Positions 35,416 to 43,126 of a stretch of 47,648 bases of DNA are shown in pieces (the stretch's first letter is position 1; each line of letters opens with the position of its first letter). The position numbers and the translations under genes were made by a program. Source of the stretch: Bradyrhizobium macuxiense (lineage in GTDB: Bacteria; Pseudomonadota; Alphaproteobacteria; Rhizobiales; Xanthobacteraceae); the NCBI RefSeq assembly GCF_001542415.1, contig NZ_LNCU01000030.1, forward strand, positions 16,648-64,295. Direction: 5' to 3'. The notes under the pieces are model-generated. The model was not told the origin of the DNA, ran no database searches, and worked only from the letters and a program-made list of their open reading frames with translations.

Positions 35416-35473
35416 ATACTGGACCAAATTGGCCAAAATGGTGTGTTTTGGCAGTGATGCCTAGGGGACGATA

Positions 35474-35725
35474 ATGCTTTTGATTTATACCTTCGGTGGA
35501 ATCGCGCTTTGTGTAGCGATCTTCCGATTGGGTTACGCCGCCGGACGTAGCAACGGACACTACGAGGCTAATTGCAAATTTGGCGAGGAGGTAGCGCGAC
35601 GGTTCGAGCGTGAGAAGAACAGGCCAGCAAGGGCCATTCGGCAGGCGGTTCAGTTTGTTCTGAACACGCAAGCGAACGAAGCCCGAACCGGTGAACCTTC
35701 ACGATCGGCCGCCATAAGGCCATAG
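35474..35725 (+). CDS. Small membrane protein, paralogue 2 of a GYAAGxxxGHYEA family
   Basis: An 83-residue protein. ATG 35474 has AGGGGACG upstream. The helix MLLIYTFGGIALCVAIFRLG is followed by YAAGRSNGHYEANCKFGEEV and then a charged helical tail (RRFEREKNRPARAIRQAVQF). It matches paralogue 1 at most positions from Leu2 to about residue 34. Its 3' end overlaps the convergent small gene at 35699-35806 by 27 nt. The function is unknown. Confidence 0.65.
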   Translation: MLLIYTFGGIALCVAIFRLGYAAGRSNGHYEANCKFGEEVARRFEREKNRPARAIRQAVQFVLNTQANEARTGEPSRSAAIRP

Positions 35726-35806
35726 CTTGTCGATCACGATACGCACGAGCAAAAGAAGAACGAGAAGTGTTGCGACGATCCCGATGGTTACCCAAGCAGC
35801 AGTCAT
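35699..35806 (-). CDS. Very small membrane protein, 35 residues
   Basis: ATG 35806 has AGAGGGA upstream. The product is a single strong membrane helix: MTAAWVTIGIVATLLVLLLL, then VRIVIDKLWPYGGRS. It ends inside the 3' end of the convergent small paralogue 2. Its strong ribosome site and clear helix support it despite its size. The function is unknown. Confidence 0.5.
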   Translation of the reverse strand: MTAAWVTIGIVATLLVLLLLVRIVIDKLWPYGGRS

Positions 35807-35993
35807 CGTCCGTTCCCTCTCGGCGTGACCTCGATGCGCGGTGTTAGTACACCAACCGCCGAGGCGAGCAATTGCGGATGGGGAGTTTAAACTCCTGTGA
35901 TCGAGCTCGTCACTCGCCAGGCGACCATTGGCTGGTGGTGACGGGGCCTGCTCGGGTTGCCGTTCTCCAGACCGCTACGAAAATGTCCGCAAA

Positions 35994-36013
35994 GCGCTTC
36001 TCAATTCGTGCGA
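35994..36013 (+). promoter_or_regulatory. Conserved upstream element, copy 3
   Basis: GCGCTTCTCAATTCGTGCGA lies 48 nt before ATG 36062. Its first ten bases (GCGCTTCTCA) are identical to copy 1, and TTCTCAATT is identical to copy 2. It is therefore intermediate between the two. Confidence 0.5.
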
Positions 36014-36061
36014 CTAGGCGTATTTCGATCTGGGCGGGTCAATTCCGGGCCCGAGGGCGCC

Positions 36062-36256
36062 ATGCTATATCTTGTTTTCGGTTTCGCTGCAGTTATTGGC
36101 TTCTTGGGCATCTATAGCGTGGGCTATGTCGTCGGGTGCCGGCGAGGCTATCGTGAGGCCAATCGCGCCATTTGCCACGAGGCCTCGCCGTCCAGGACGC
36201 TCGAGCAGAAGGAGGGCGCCGAAAGGCCAGTCCTTCGGGCCGGGATGGACAAGTAA
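36062..36256 (+). CDS. Small membrane protein, paralogue 3 (diverged)
   Basis: A 64-residue protein. ATG 36062 follows CGAGGGCGCC. The helix MLYLVFGFAAVIGFLGIYSV is followed by GYVVGCRRGYREANRAICHE and a polar tail. Compared with the other two, Gly-Tyr, Gly and Glu-Ala are kept, but HY becomes YR. The start is chosen because similarity to the paralogues begins here; the frame is open 35 codons further upstream through the conserved element. The function is unknown. Confidence 0.6.
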   Translation: MLYLVFGFAAVIGFLGIYSVGYVVGCRRGYREANRAICHEASPSRTLEQKEGAERPVLRAGMDK

Positions 36257-36826
36257 GCTGATGCGAATTCACCTTGGCGCCGCGTGAACCTTGCTGGCCT
36301 ACGTGAACGTGTAATAGGTGCCGCTCTCGTGCCGTCAGAGCGAGCCGTGCTCGACGCCGCGGTCAGCAATGAATTTCATTTTCAGGAAAGTCATCCCTAA
36401 AAGTAGAAGTAGGGTGTCGGCTGCAGATCAATAGAAGCGCCAAAACTGGATGAAGTACTTCATTCCCCTCGTTTACCTTCTCGCAAGAGGCGGGAGGTCG
36501 TACCGTCCGCTGCCGCTTCGCATGATCGATCAAGTGATCAAAACAGGCGCTGGCTAAGGATTTAGCCCGGACACGGAACACCGTTGGCGGACGACGCGCG
36601 CAGACGGCGCAGGCGCAGGCGGATCCCGGCGGTCCCAATGGAGCGGCTTTGGCAGGAATTCGAAAGTGGCGTGCGTCAAAACCAGACTTTCGTACGAACT
36701 TTTGCGGCCTGTTATCGAGGTTGCAGGGGGGCGACTACGCTCTTCGCTGCACCGATGTTGTGTCCATATCAGTTAGGGAGGTAAGCGAGCCCGAACCGGG
36801 TACCGTCGCAAGCCCTTCCACCCGCG
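36257..36826. other. Gene-poor stretch before IclR operon
   Basis: About 570 nt with no supported gene, repeat or terminator. A plus-strand frame that continues into the IclR gene from about 36649 is antisense to it and was not accepted. Confidence 0.4.
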
Positions 36827-37621
36827 TCAATCAGATGCTCGCGCCGTGCCAAACCCCAACTGCCTCGAGATCTCGCCGGCACAGTTCCGCAGCGCGGCTG
36901 CGATCGCGCTGTCCCAATCGGTGTCGAACGTGCCTTCCGGTCCCATCGCGGTGATGACGAGCGCGACGTGGCCGGCGTGATCGAACACCGGCGCGGCGAA
37001 TGCGTTGACACCAGGCAAGGGGTCGCCGATCGCACGCGCGAGTCCGCGATCGCGGACCTCGGCCAGCATCTCCGCGGTCTTCGCGCTTGTCGGCGCACGC
37101 TTCGGATTGTAGCCGACGCCGAGGCGATCAAGACCGCTTTCGAGCGCGGTCTTGACGGCATTCGGCGGCATGAAGGCGGCGAATGCTCGGCCGGTCGCGG
37201 TTTCGAGCAGGGCCACCACCGATCCGACGCGCATCGCGATGTGTACGGGATGGGTCGGCTCCTCGAGGCGCACCACGGTCGCCCCGTGGGTGCCCCAGAC
37301 CGCCAGCGACACCGCATGGTTGATGCTGTCGGCGAGGGTGGCGATCCGGGGTGTCGCGATGCGTACCGCCGAGAGCCGGCGCAGACTGATCAGGCCGAGC
37401 TCGAGCGCAAGGGCGCCGATCTCATAGCGGCCAGTGGTCTCGTCCTGCTCGATCAGGCCGATGCGGGAGAAGCTCACCAGATAGGGATGCGCCTTGGCCG
37501 GCGGCATGCCCGCTTCGCGCGCGAGATCGCGCAACATCATCGGTTCGCCGCTGCGGGCGAGCGCGCGCAGCAACTCTCCACCGACCTCGATCGATTGTAT
37601 GCCGCGGCTTTCTTTCGTCAT
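36827..37621 (-). CDS. IclR family transcriptional regulator
   Basis: A 264-residue regulator. The N-terminal winged helix (residues 5-70) reads SIEVGGELLRALARSGEPMM and LRDLAREAGMPPAKAHPYLV. The C-terminal effector domain (about 80-255) includes RVGSVVALLETATGRAFAAF and VNAFAAPVFDHAGHVALVIT. ATG 37621 (MTKESRGIQ) gives the normal start; the open frame upstream is antisense-like text within the SDR gene. It is the last gene of a minus-strand operon with the SDR, FAD enzyme and binding protein, and it probably controls that operon in response to a substrate or intermediate (inference). Confidence 0.92.
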   Translation of the reverse strand: MTKESRGIQSIEVGGELLRALARSGEPMMLRDLAREAGMPPAKAHPYLVSFSRIGLIEQDETTGRYEIGALALELGLISLRRLSAVRIATPRIATLADSINHAVSLAVWGTHGATVVRLEEPTHPVHIAMRVGSVVALLETATGRAFAAFMPPNAVKTALESGLDRLGVGYNPKRAPTSAKTAEMLAEVRDRGLARAIGDPLPGVNAFAAPVFDHAGHVALVITAMGPEGTFDTDWDSAIAAALRNCAGEISRQLGFGTARASD

Positions 37622-37650
37622 GTGGCCCTGCAAGCTCGTCCGCAACGTCC

Positions 37651-38415
37651 TTATACGGCCAGGAATCCTCCGTCGACGGGCATGGTCACGCCGTTCACAT
37701 ACGACGCGAGCTCGGAGGCGAGGAACACCACCGGTCCGACCAGCTCCTCCGGCTCCCCGACACGGCCGAGCGGCGTACGGCCCAGAAATCCTGCGAGCCT
37801 GGCGGGGTCGCTGCGGGTCGCTTCGGTCATGGCGGTTGCGATCACGCCGGGCGCGATGGCGTTGACGCGGATGCCGTCGGCCGCGAGCTCGCGTGCCAGC
37901 GCCTGCGTCAACAGCTTCACGCCGCCCTTGGACGGCGCATAGCCCAGCGTGTCGGCGACTCCCAGGAAGGAGGCGATCGAACCGAGATTGATGATCGCGC
38001 CGCGGGTCTCGCGCAGCGCCGGCAGGAACGCATGCGTCACGTTGAAGGTCCCGGTGAGATTGACGTCGAGCACCCGCCGCCAATTGTCATGCGCCCTGGG
38101 CGAATCGATGTCCTCGCGAACGATGATGCCGGCGTTGTTGACCAGCACGCCGATCGGCCCGATCTCGCGGCCGATCCTCTGCGCCAGCGCGCGACAGGCC
38201 TCCGCATCTGTGACGTCGAGGTGAAAGGCGGAAGCCGCGCGGCCGCGTCCGCTGATATCGGCTGCGGTTCGTTCGGCGCCGGCGAGATCGACGTCGGTCA
38301 CGACAACGTCGGCGCCATGGGCCGCAAGCCCGAGCGCGATGGCGCGTCCGTTGCCGTGGGCCGCACCGGTGACGAGCGCGCGCTTGCCGGCCAGCAATGG
38401 AGCCGCCGCGCTCAT
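37651..38415 (-). CDS. Short-chain dehydrogenase/reductase
   Basis: Classical SDR of 254 residues. The cofactor motif is TGAAHGNGRAIA (residues 16-27), with NNAG in VLVNNAGII and Ser in INLGSIASFLG. Tyr and Lys are in YAPSK. The C-terminal YVNGVTMPVDGGFL is the usual substrate-loop end. Asp at the end of the second strand (VVTDVDLAG) suggests NAD rather than NADP. Its start overlaps the FAD-enzyme stop by ATGA, so the two enzymes probably act in one pathway. The substrate is unknown. Confidence 0.93.
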   Translation of the reverse strand: MSAAAPLLAGKRALVTGAAHGNGRAIALGLAAHGADVVVTDVDLAGAERTAADISGRGRAASAFHLDVTDAEACRALAQRIGREIGPIGVLVNNAGIIVREDIDSPRAHDNWRRVLDVNLTGTFNVTHAFLPALRETRGAIINLGSIASFLGVADTLGYAPSKGGVKLLTQALARELAADGIRVNAIAPGVIATAMTEATRSDPARLAGFLGRTPLGRVGEPEELVGPVVFLASELASYVNGVTMPVDGGFLAV

Positions 38416-40136
38416 GCTGCGCTTCTTTCCGACGCCCCCGCCGCAAGATGACGGCCGGCGATGTAGCCGAAGGTCAGCGCCGGGCCGAGCGTGATGCCGG
38501 CGCCCGGATAGTTGCCGCCCATGATGCTCGCCATGTCGTTGCCCGCGGCATAGAGTCCCGGGATGACGTGCCCCTCGGCATCCAGCGCGCGCGCATGCGC
38601 ATCGGTGACGATGCCGGCATAGGTGCCGAGATCGCCGATCAGCATCTTGATCGCGTAGAACGGTCCGTGCTCGAGCGGCGCCACGCAGGGATTCGGCCCG
38701 TGCAGGGCGTCGCCCTGGTAGCGGTTATAGGCGCGTGAGCCCTTGCCGAAGGCGGGATCGCGCCCTTCGGCAGCAAGCTTGTTGAATTCGGCGACCGCTG
38801 CTTCCAGTCCCTTCGGGTCGATACCGGCCTGCGCGGCGAGTTCGGCGAGGGTATTGCCGCGCTTCAGATAGCCGGTCTTGAGGTGACGACCGAGCGGCAT
38901 CGGGCGCGGCGGCACGCAGCCGAGGCCGTATTTGCGCAAGGTCTGGTGATCGCAGACGAGGTACGCCGCGATCTCCTCGCCGGGCTTGGCCGCCTTCACC
39001 ATCTCCTGCACGAAGTCGTGGTAGGAGTTGCCCTCATTGGCGAAGCGCTTGCCGTCGCGCATCACAGCGATCACGCCCGGCTTGGCGCGATCGATGAAAT
39101 GCGGCATCACGCCCTTCGAACCGTCCTTGCGCGTCGTGACCGAGACCGGTACCCAGGCCGCCGCGTTCGGCAGCGAATCCTCGACCCGACCGCCGACGGA
39201 TTCCGCGAGTCGCAGGCCGTCGCCGGTGTTGCCGACGGGACCCGGCGAGTAATGCTCCTTGCCGGTCGGCGCATGCGGAAACATCTTTTGCCGCCGCGCC
39301 ACATCATGCGGGAATCCGCCGCAGGCGAGCACTACGCCGCGCTTCGCATTGATGCGGATCGTGCGGCCCTCGCGCGCGACGATCGCGCCGCGCACAGCGC
39401 CATTTTCAACGATCAACTCGCGCACCGGCGAATTGAGCCACAGCGGGACGTTCAGATCGAAGGCGGATTTGGCCAACCGGCCGGCGAGCGCATTGCCGTT
39501 GGTCAGTGTCATGCCGCGGCCGTGGCGCATCACGTCGCCGGCATGCTTCGACAGCCGCTTGGCGACATAGGCCGCCGAGGTCACCGACCGCGTCGCGCGC
39601 ATGAAATGGATGATCTCCTTGCCGGAGCCGAGCATCATGCCGAACACGGTAAGCTCGGGCAGGGGACTGCCGAGATCCTTGATGTGGTCGCCGAGCTCGC
39701 GCCCGTCGAACGGGCGAGCGACCATGGAGCGGCCGCCCTGCGCGCCGCCGGGCGCTTCGGCGTGATAGTCCGGGAAGGTCAGCGGCATGTCGAAACGCAC
39801 CGCTGTCTTGGTGGTGAAGAAGTCGACCGCCTTCGGTCCTTCGGTCAGGAAGGCATCGACACGCGCGGCATCGAAGCTGTTGCCGGCTTCGTGGCGCAGG
39901 TAGGTTTTCGCCTGGTCCGGGCTCTCAGTGATGCCCCAGGCTTTCGCCAGCGACGTGCCGGGAATCCAAAGCCAGCCGCCGGAACGCGCCGTGGTGCCGC
40001 CGAAGCGCGGCTCCTTCTCGACGACGAGGACCTTTAGCCCGTGATGGGCCGCGGTGACCGCGGCCGACAGGCCGCTGCAACCGGAGCCGACGACGAGTGC
40101 GTCGCATTCGTAGGTCTCTTGTGCGTTGTCTGCCAT
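38412..40136 (-). CDS. FAD-dependent oxidoreductase (fumarate reductase/3-ketosteroid dehydrogenase-like flavoprotein)
   Basis: A 574-residue flavoprotein of the FAD_binding_2 group. The dinucleotide site is ALVVGSGCSGLSAAVTAAHH near residue 10, followed by EKEPRFGGTTARSGGWLWIP. Near the C-terminus, GLYAAGNDMASIMGGNYPGAG is the second FAD contact typical of 3-ketosteroid delta-1-dehydrogenases and related enzymes. No haem or Tat signal is present, so it is likely a cytoplasmic dehydrogenase that inserts a double bond next to a carbonyl (family knowledge). It starts 10 nt after the binding-protein gene ends and overlaps the SDR gene. The substrate is not readable. Confidence 0.9.
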   Translation of the reverse strand: MADNAQETYECDALVVGSGCSGLSAAVTAAHHGLKVLVVEKEPRFGGTTARSGGWLWIPGTSLAKAWGITESPDQAKTYLRHEAGNSFDAARVDAFLTEGPKAVDFFTTKTAVRFDMPLTFPDYHAEAPGGAQGGRSMVARPFDGRELGDHIKDLGSPLPELTVFGMMLGSGKEIIHFMRATRSVTSAAYVAKRLSKHAGDVMRHGRGMTLTNGNALAGRLAKSAFDLNVPLWLNSPVRELIVENGAVRGAIVAREGRTIRINAKRGVVLACGGFPHDVARRQKMFPHAPTGKEHYSPGPVGNTGDGLRLAESVGGRVEDSLPNAAAWVPVSVTTRKDGSKGVMPHFIDRAKPGVIAVMRDGKRFANEGNSYHDFVQEMVKAAKPGEEIAAYLVCDHQTLRKYGLGCVPPRPMPLGRHLKTGYLKRGNTLAELAAQAGIDPKGLEAAVAEFNKLAAEGRDPAFGKGSRAYNRYQGDALHGPNPCVAPLEHGPFYAIKMLIGDLGTYAGIVTDAHARALDAEGHVIPGLYAAGNDMASIMGGNYPGAGITLGPALTFGYIAGRHLAAGASERSAA

Positions 40137-40146
40137 GCGGCCGATC

Positions 40147-41346
40147 CTATTTCTTCAATAGCGGGCACTTCGATTCGGACACAGGACGGAACGCGTCCTC
40201 GCCCTTCACCGTCTTGACGATGTCGAGATAGTCCCACGGCTCCTTGGATTCCGATGGCGACTTCACCTTGGCGAGATACATGTCGCGGATAACGCGGCCG
40301 TCTTCGCGCAATTTGCCGCCGTGCACGAACGCGTCGTCGATCGGCAGCTCGCGCATCTTGGCCATCACCTTCTGCGGATCGTCGGTGCCGGCGGCCTTGA
40401 TCGCTTTCAGATAATGCAGCACCGAGCCGTATACGCCGGTCTGGATCATGGTCGGCATGATCTTGGTGCGTTCGTAGAACTTCCGCGACCACGCCCGGGT
40501 CTTGTCGTCCATGTTCCAGTACGACGCCGTGGTCATGTAGGTGCCTTGCGCCGCCTTCAATCCGATCGCGTGCACGTCGGTGTCGAACATCAGAAGACCG
40601 ACCAGTTTCTGGCCGCCCTGCACCAGGCCGAATTCACCGGACTGCTTGATCGCGTTGTCGGTGTCCTGACCGGCATTGGCGAAGGCCACCACGTCGGCCT
40701 TCGAGCTCTGCGCCTGCAGCGCAAAGGAGGAGAAGTCGGCGGTGTTGGTCGGATGCCGGACGCTGCCGAGCACCTTGCCACCCATCTCGGTGATGAAACG
40801 GGTGGCGTCCTTCTCGAGCTGCTGGCCGAAGGCGTAGTCCGCGGTGATGAAGAACCAGGATTTGCCGCCTTCCTTGACCACCGCGGAGGCCGTCACCTTG
40901 GACAGCGCATAGGTGTCGTAAGCGAAATGCACCGTGTTGGGGCTGCACAATTCATCGGTCAGCGAGCTTGCGCCGGGGCCGGACAAAAGCGCGATCTTGT
41001 TGCGCTCGCGGACCATGTTGTGCACGGCGATCGCGATGCCCGAGTTCGGGATGTCGGCCACCGCATCGACCTTACCCTTGTCGAACCATTCGCGCACGAT
41101 TTGCACGCCGACGTCGGTCTTCATCTGATGGTCGGCCGAGATGATCTCGATCGGCTTGCCGAGCACGGTCGGGCCGAATTCCTCCACCGCCATCTTGGCC
41201 GCTTCCACCGAGCCCGGGCCGGAGTTGTCGCGCCCCCAGCTCGACAGGTCGGTGAGCACGCCGATGCGTACGACGTCGTCGGAAATCTGCGCATGCGCGG
41301 CCGATGTCATGGCCGCGAGAATGGCTACCGCCAGAAGATGCCTCAT
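40147..41346 (-). CDS. HAAT-type substrate-binding protein without adjacent permease
   Basis: Periplasmic binding protein of 399 residues. The signal peptide is MRHLLAVAILAAMTSAAHA. The mature part begins QISDDVVRIGVLTDLSSWG. Ligand-pocket strings are HMVRERNKIALLSGPGASSL and WFFITADYAFGQQLE. The tail SESKCPLLKK keeps one Cys. A GAGGAAC box precedes ATG 41346. It heads the four-gene operon with the FAD enzyme, SDR and IclR regulator. No permease or ATPase lies nearby, so it must use a transporter encoded elsewhere or act in sensing (inference). Confidence 0.92.
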   Translation of the reverse strand: MRHLLAVAILAAMTSAAHAQISDDVVRIGVLTDLSSWGRDNSGPGSVEAAKMAVEEFGPTVLGKPIEIISADHQMKTDVGVQIVREWFDKGKVDAVADIPNSGIAIAVHNMVRERNKIALLSGPGASSLTDELCSPNTVHFAYDTYALSKVTASAVVKEGGKSWFFITADYAFGQQLEKDATRFITEMGGKVLGSVRHPTNTADFSSFALQAQSSKADVVAFANAGQDTDNAIKQSGEFGLVQGGQKLVGLLMFDTDVHAIGLKAAQGTYMTTASYWNMDDKTRAWSRKFYERTKIMPTMIQTGVYGSVLHYLKAIKAAGTDDPQKVMAKMRELPIDDAFVHGGKLREDGRVIRDMYLAKVKSPSESKEPWDYLDIVKTVKGEDAFRPVSESKCPLLKK

Positions 41347-41730
41347 CGTTCCTCCTTGTGATCTCCGCCGTTCTGCGGCGGGTTGTCTTGGATTAGGAAT
41401 TATCTAATCGGTTTATCAATGTCAAATTCATCGGGCCCTTGTTCAGCACCGGAATGTGAAGATGAAAGGCCGCAGGTGTGGCCGCCGCGTATCTTCACAT
41501 TTGGTGAGCGGACGCTTACAAGAACCGGCGGGTACGGTTCGTTGGCAGCTTCCAGCATCAGCTCCGGATCTTGCCGTTGAACCAAGTCGTTATGAAACTA
41601 GGGGGATCTTCGCGGATCGTGGCGATGCTTGCTCGCCTTTCGCCTGTTTCCTGCCGCCGGCCAGCCGGATCGGCGCTCAGCAGGGCGGAGGGCGTGGATC
41701 GCCTCGACCGGCCGCGATCATAGACGGATC
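41347..41730. other. Divergent intergenic region with candidate operator
   Basis: About 380 nt between the binding-protein operon (minus) and the LpxO-like gene (plus). It contains the inverted repeat GATTAG-7 nt-CTAATC (41391-41409). The rest shows no supported gene; the hydroxylase frame is open back to 41629, but its similarity starts at 41731. Confidence 0.45.
41391..41409. promoter_or_regulatory. Inverted repeat upstream of binding-protein operon
   Basis: GATTAG, 7 nt, CTAATC lies about 45 nt upstream of the binding-protein start. It sits in a locally AT-rich patch that is unusual for this genome. It is a reasonable operator or promoter-overlapping site for the IclR regulator encoded in the operon. 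That link is inference. Confidence 0.4.
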
Positions 41731-42660
41731 ATGTTGAGACAGCTCTTTGCGCCGCAGCTCGTCGTTCTCTACGTGCTGGTGGCTTCTACGCTCTATGTGC
41801 ACTTCCGCGGCAGGCAACGGCTGCGGTTCGCACGCCAACTCGGCGATCACTCGACCTACCTCGCGCCCTACAATGTGCTGATGTATGCGGGTTCGGCGGT
41901 GCCGAACACGCCGGTGATTCCGGTCGAGCAGTTTCCCGAGCTCAACAAGCTCAGCGAGAACTGGGAGACGATCCGCGACGAGGCAACACGCCTGTTCGAC
42001 GAGGGCTTCATCCGCGCCGCGGCCAAGAACAACGACTGGGGCTTCTATTCGTTCTTCAAGAGCGGCTGGAAGCGCTTCTACCTGAAATGGTACGACGACT
42101 TCCTGCCGTCGGCGCGCACGCTGTGCCCCAAGACGGTCGAGCTGTTGAACTCGATCCCGAACGTGCACGGCGCGATGTTCGCGATGCTGCCGCCCGGCGG
42201 CAAGCTCGGCGCACACCGCGATCCCTTCGCCGGCTCGCTTCGCTATCACCTCGGCCTCGTGACGCCGAACTCGAACCAGTGCCGCATCCTGGTCGATGGC
42301 GTCGAATGCGTCTGGCGTGACGGCGAGGCCTTCATGTTCGACGAGACCTTCATCCACAGCGCCGAGAACAAGACCGACGTCAACCGCATCATCCTGTTCT
42401 GCGACGTCGAGCGCCCGATGAAGTTCGGCTTCATGACCGCGATGAACCGGTGGGTCAGCCACAACGTCGTCAAGGCCTCGGCCACCCAGAATGTCGACGG
42501 CGAGCATGTCGGCGCGCTGAACAAGGTGTTCGGCAAGCTCTACGAGGTCCATCTCGCGAGCCGCAAGGTCAAGGAGTGGAATCGCAATGTGTACTACACG
42601 CTGAAGTACTCGGTGACCGCGCTGATCCTCGGCCTGATCGTGGTGTCGGCGCTCCGCTGA
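41731..42660 (+). CDS. Aspartyl/asparaginyl beta-hydroxylase family, LpxO-like
   Basis: A 309-residue membrane-bound Fe(II)/2-oxoglutarate dioxygenase. An N-terminal helix (residues 5-23) and a C-terminal helix (about 290-308) flank the catalytic domain. The iron ligands are His162 and Asp164 in GAHRDPFAGSLRYHLGL and His209 in FDETFIHSAENKT. Arg219 (DVNRIILF) is placed to bind 2-oxoglutarate. This is the pattern of LpxO, which hydroxylates lipid A acyl chains at the inner membrane. Lipid A as substrate is inferred from similarity of layout. ATG 41731 is chosen because the first membrane helix starts there. A strong terminator follows. Confidence 0.88.
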   Translation: MLRQLFAPQLVVLYVLVASTLYVHFRGRQRLRFARQLGDHSTYLAPYNVLMYAGSAVPNTPVIPVEQFPELNKLSENWETIRDEATRLFDEGFIRAAAKNNDWGFYSFFKSGWKRFYLKWYDDFLPSARTLCPKTVELLNSIPNVHGAMFAMLPPGGKLGAHRDPFAGSLRYHLGLVTPNSNQCRILVDGVECVWRDGEAFMFDETFIHSAENKTDVNRIILFCDVERPMKFGFMTAMNRWVSHNVVKASATQNVDGEHVGALNKVFGKLYEVHLASRKVKEWNRNVYYTLKYSVTALILGLIVVSALR

Positions 42661-42685
42661 TCGCAACGGCGCTGGCGTTGAAAGC

Positions 42686-42719
42686 AAAAAGCCCCGGAGC
42701 GCGCTCCGGGGCTTTTTTT
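42686..42719 (+). terminator. Rho-independent terminator after LpxO-like gene
   Basis: An AAAAAGCCCCGGAGC / GCTCCGGGGCTTTTTTT hairpin with a 2-nt centre lies 25 nt after the stop codon. The A-run and T-run make it potentially bidirectional. Confidence 0.92.
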
Positions 42720-42856
42720 GGGGCCTAAACAGACATGTGCGATGTTCGAATTCCGAGGCTATGCGCTCAGAACTTCGTGCTCAGGAGCGGCCGTTTCGGT
42801 GATATCGCCGGTCCGCAAATGCGGGATCACAATCGCCGAAGCGCGGGCTGTGAAGC

Positions 42857-42959
42857 CTAAAGCGCGATGAGATCAGGTTGAATGGTCATCGCGCTTTAGC
42901 TTCTTGTTTGAGCATAATCTTTTCGGAAAACCGCTTCTCACTTTTCCGGATCATGCTCC
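42857..42959. repeat. Dispersed repeat with two hairpins
   Basis: The first hairpin has a perfect 14-bp stem, CTAAAGCGCGATGA / TCATCGCGCTTTAG. The second has arms GAGCATAATCTTTTC-like and TTTTCCGGATCATGCTC-like flanking CCGCTTCTCAC. I recall both motifs as a common intergenic element of Bradyrhizobium genomes. It appears to interrupt a minus-strand reading frame whose last about 30 codons remain at 42765-42856. Confidence 0.75.
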
Positions 42960-42970
42960 AAGGGCAAAAA

Positions 42971-43126
42971 TCAGTCGCGTTCGAAGATCTTTGCGCCGGG
43001 GTAGACTCGCCGGGCGTACGCGACGACCCACTCCCGGTCCTGAGTCTCGAGGAACGGGGTTCGGATCTTGCACGACCCGACGATTAGGTGCCACAGGCCA
43101 TTAAGCTTCTGAATGTTGACGATCAT
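42971..43126 (-). CDS. Small hypothetical protein, 51 residues
   Basis: ATG 43126 has GAGGAAAA upstream at good spacing. The product begins MIVNIQKLNGLWHLIVGSCK and ends with TQDREWVVAYARRVYPGAKI, then FERD. It looks soluble, with no known motif. The frame stops at 42971, next to the dispersed repeat. The good ribosome site and protein-like composition support it. The function is unknown. Confidence 0.5.
   Translation of the reverse strand: MIVNIQKLNGLWHLIVGSCKIRTPFLETQDREWVVAYARRVYPGAKIFERD

Noticed and set aside
33645..36013. Treating the three conserved elements as a CRISPR or phage attachment array
   Set aside because: Only three copies, spaced 600-1,750 nt apart, each tied to a start codon. 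There are no spacers, cas genes or integrase.
36649..36954. Plus-strand 101-codon frame overlapping the IclR gene
   Set aside because: Its second half is antisense to the conserved IclR effector domain and its first half has no support.
42765..42856. C-terminal-looking peptide ending TAAPEHEVLSA
   Set aside because: Only about 30 codons remain and there is no start; listed as a possible remnant in the findings rather than as a gene.
42857..42959. Reading the 14-bp stem hairpin as a terminator
   Set aside because: It lacks a T-tract after the stem and matches a dispersed-repeat pattern. The true terminator of the LpxO-like gene lies upstream at 42686-42719.
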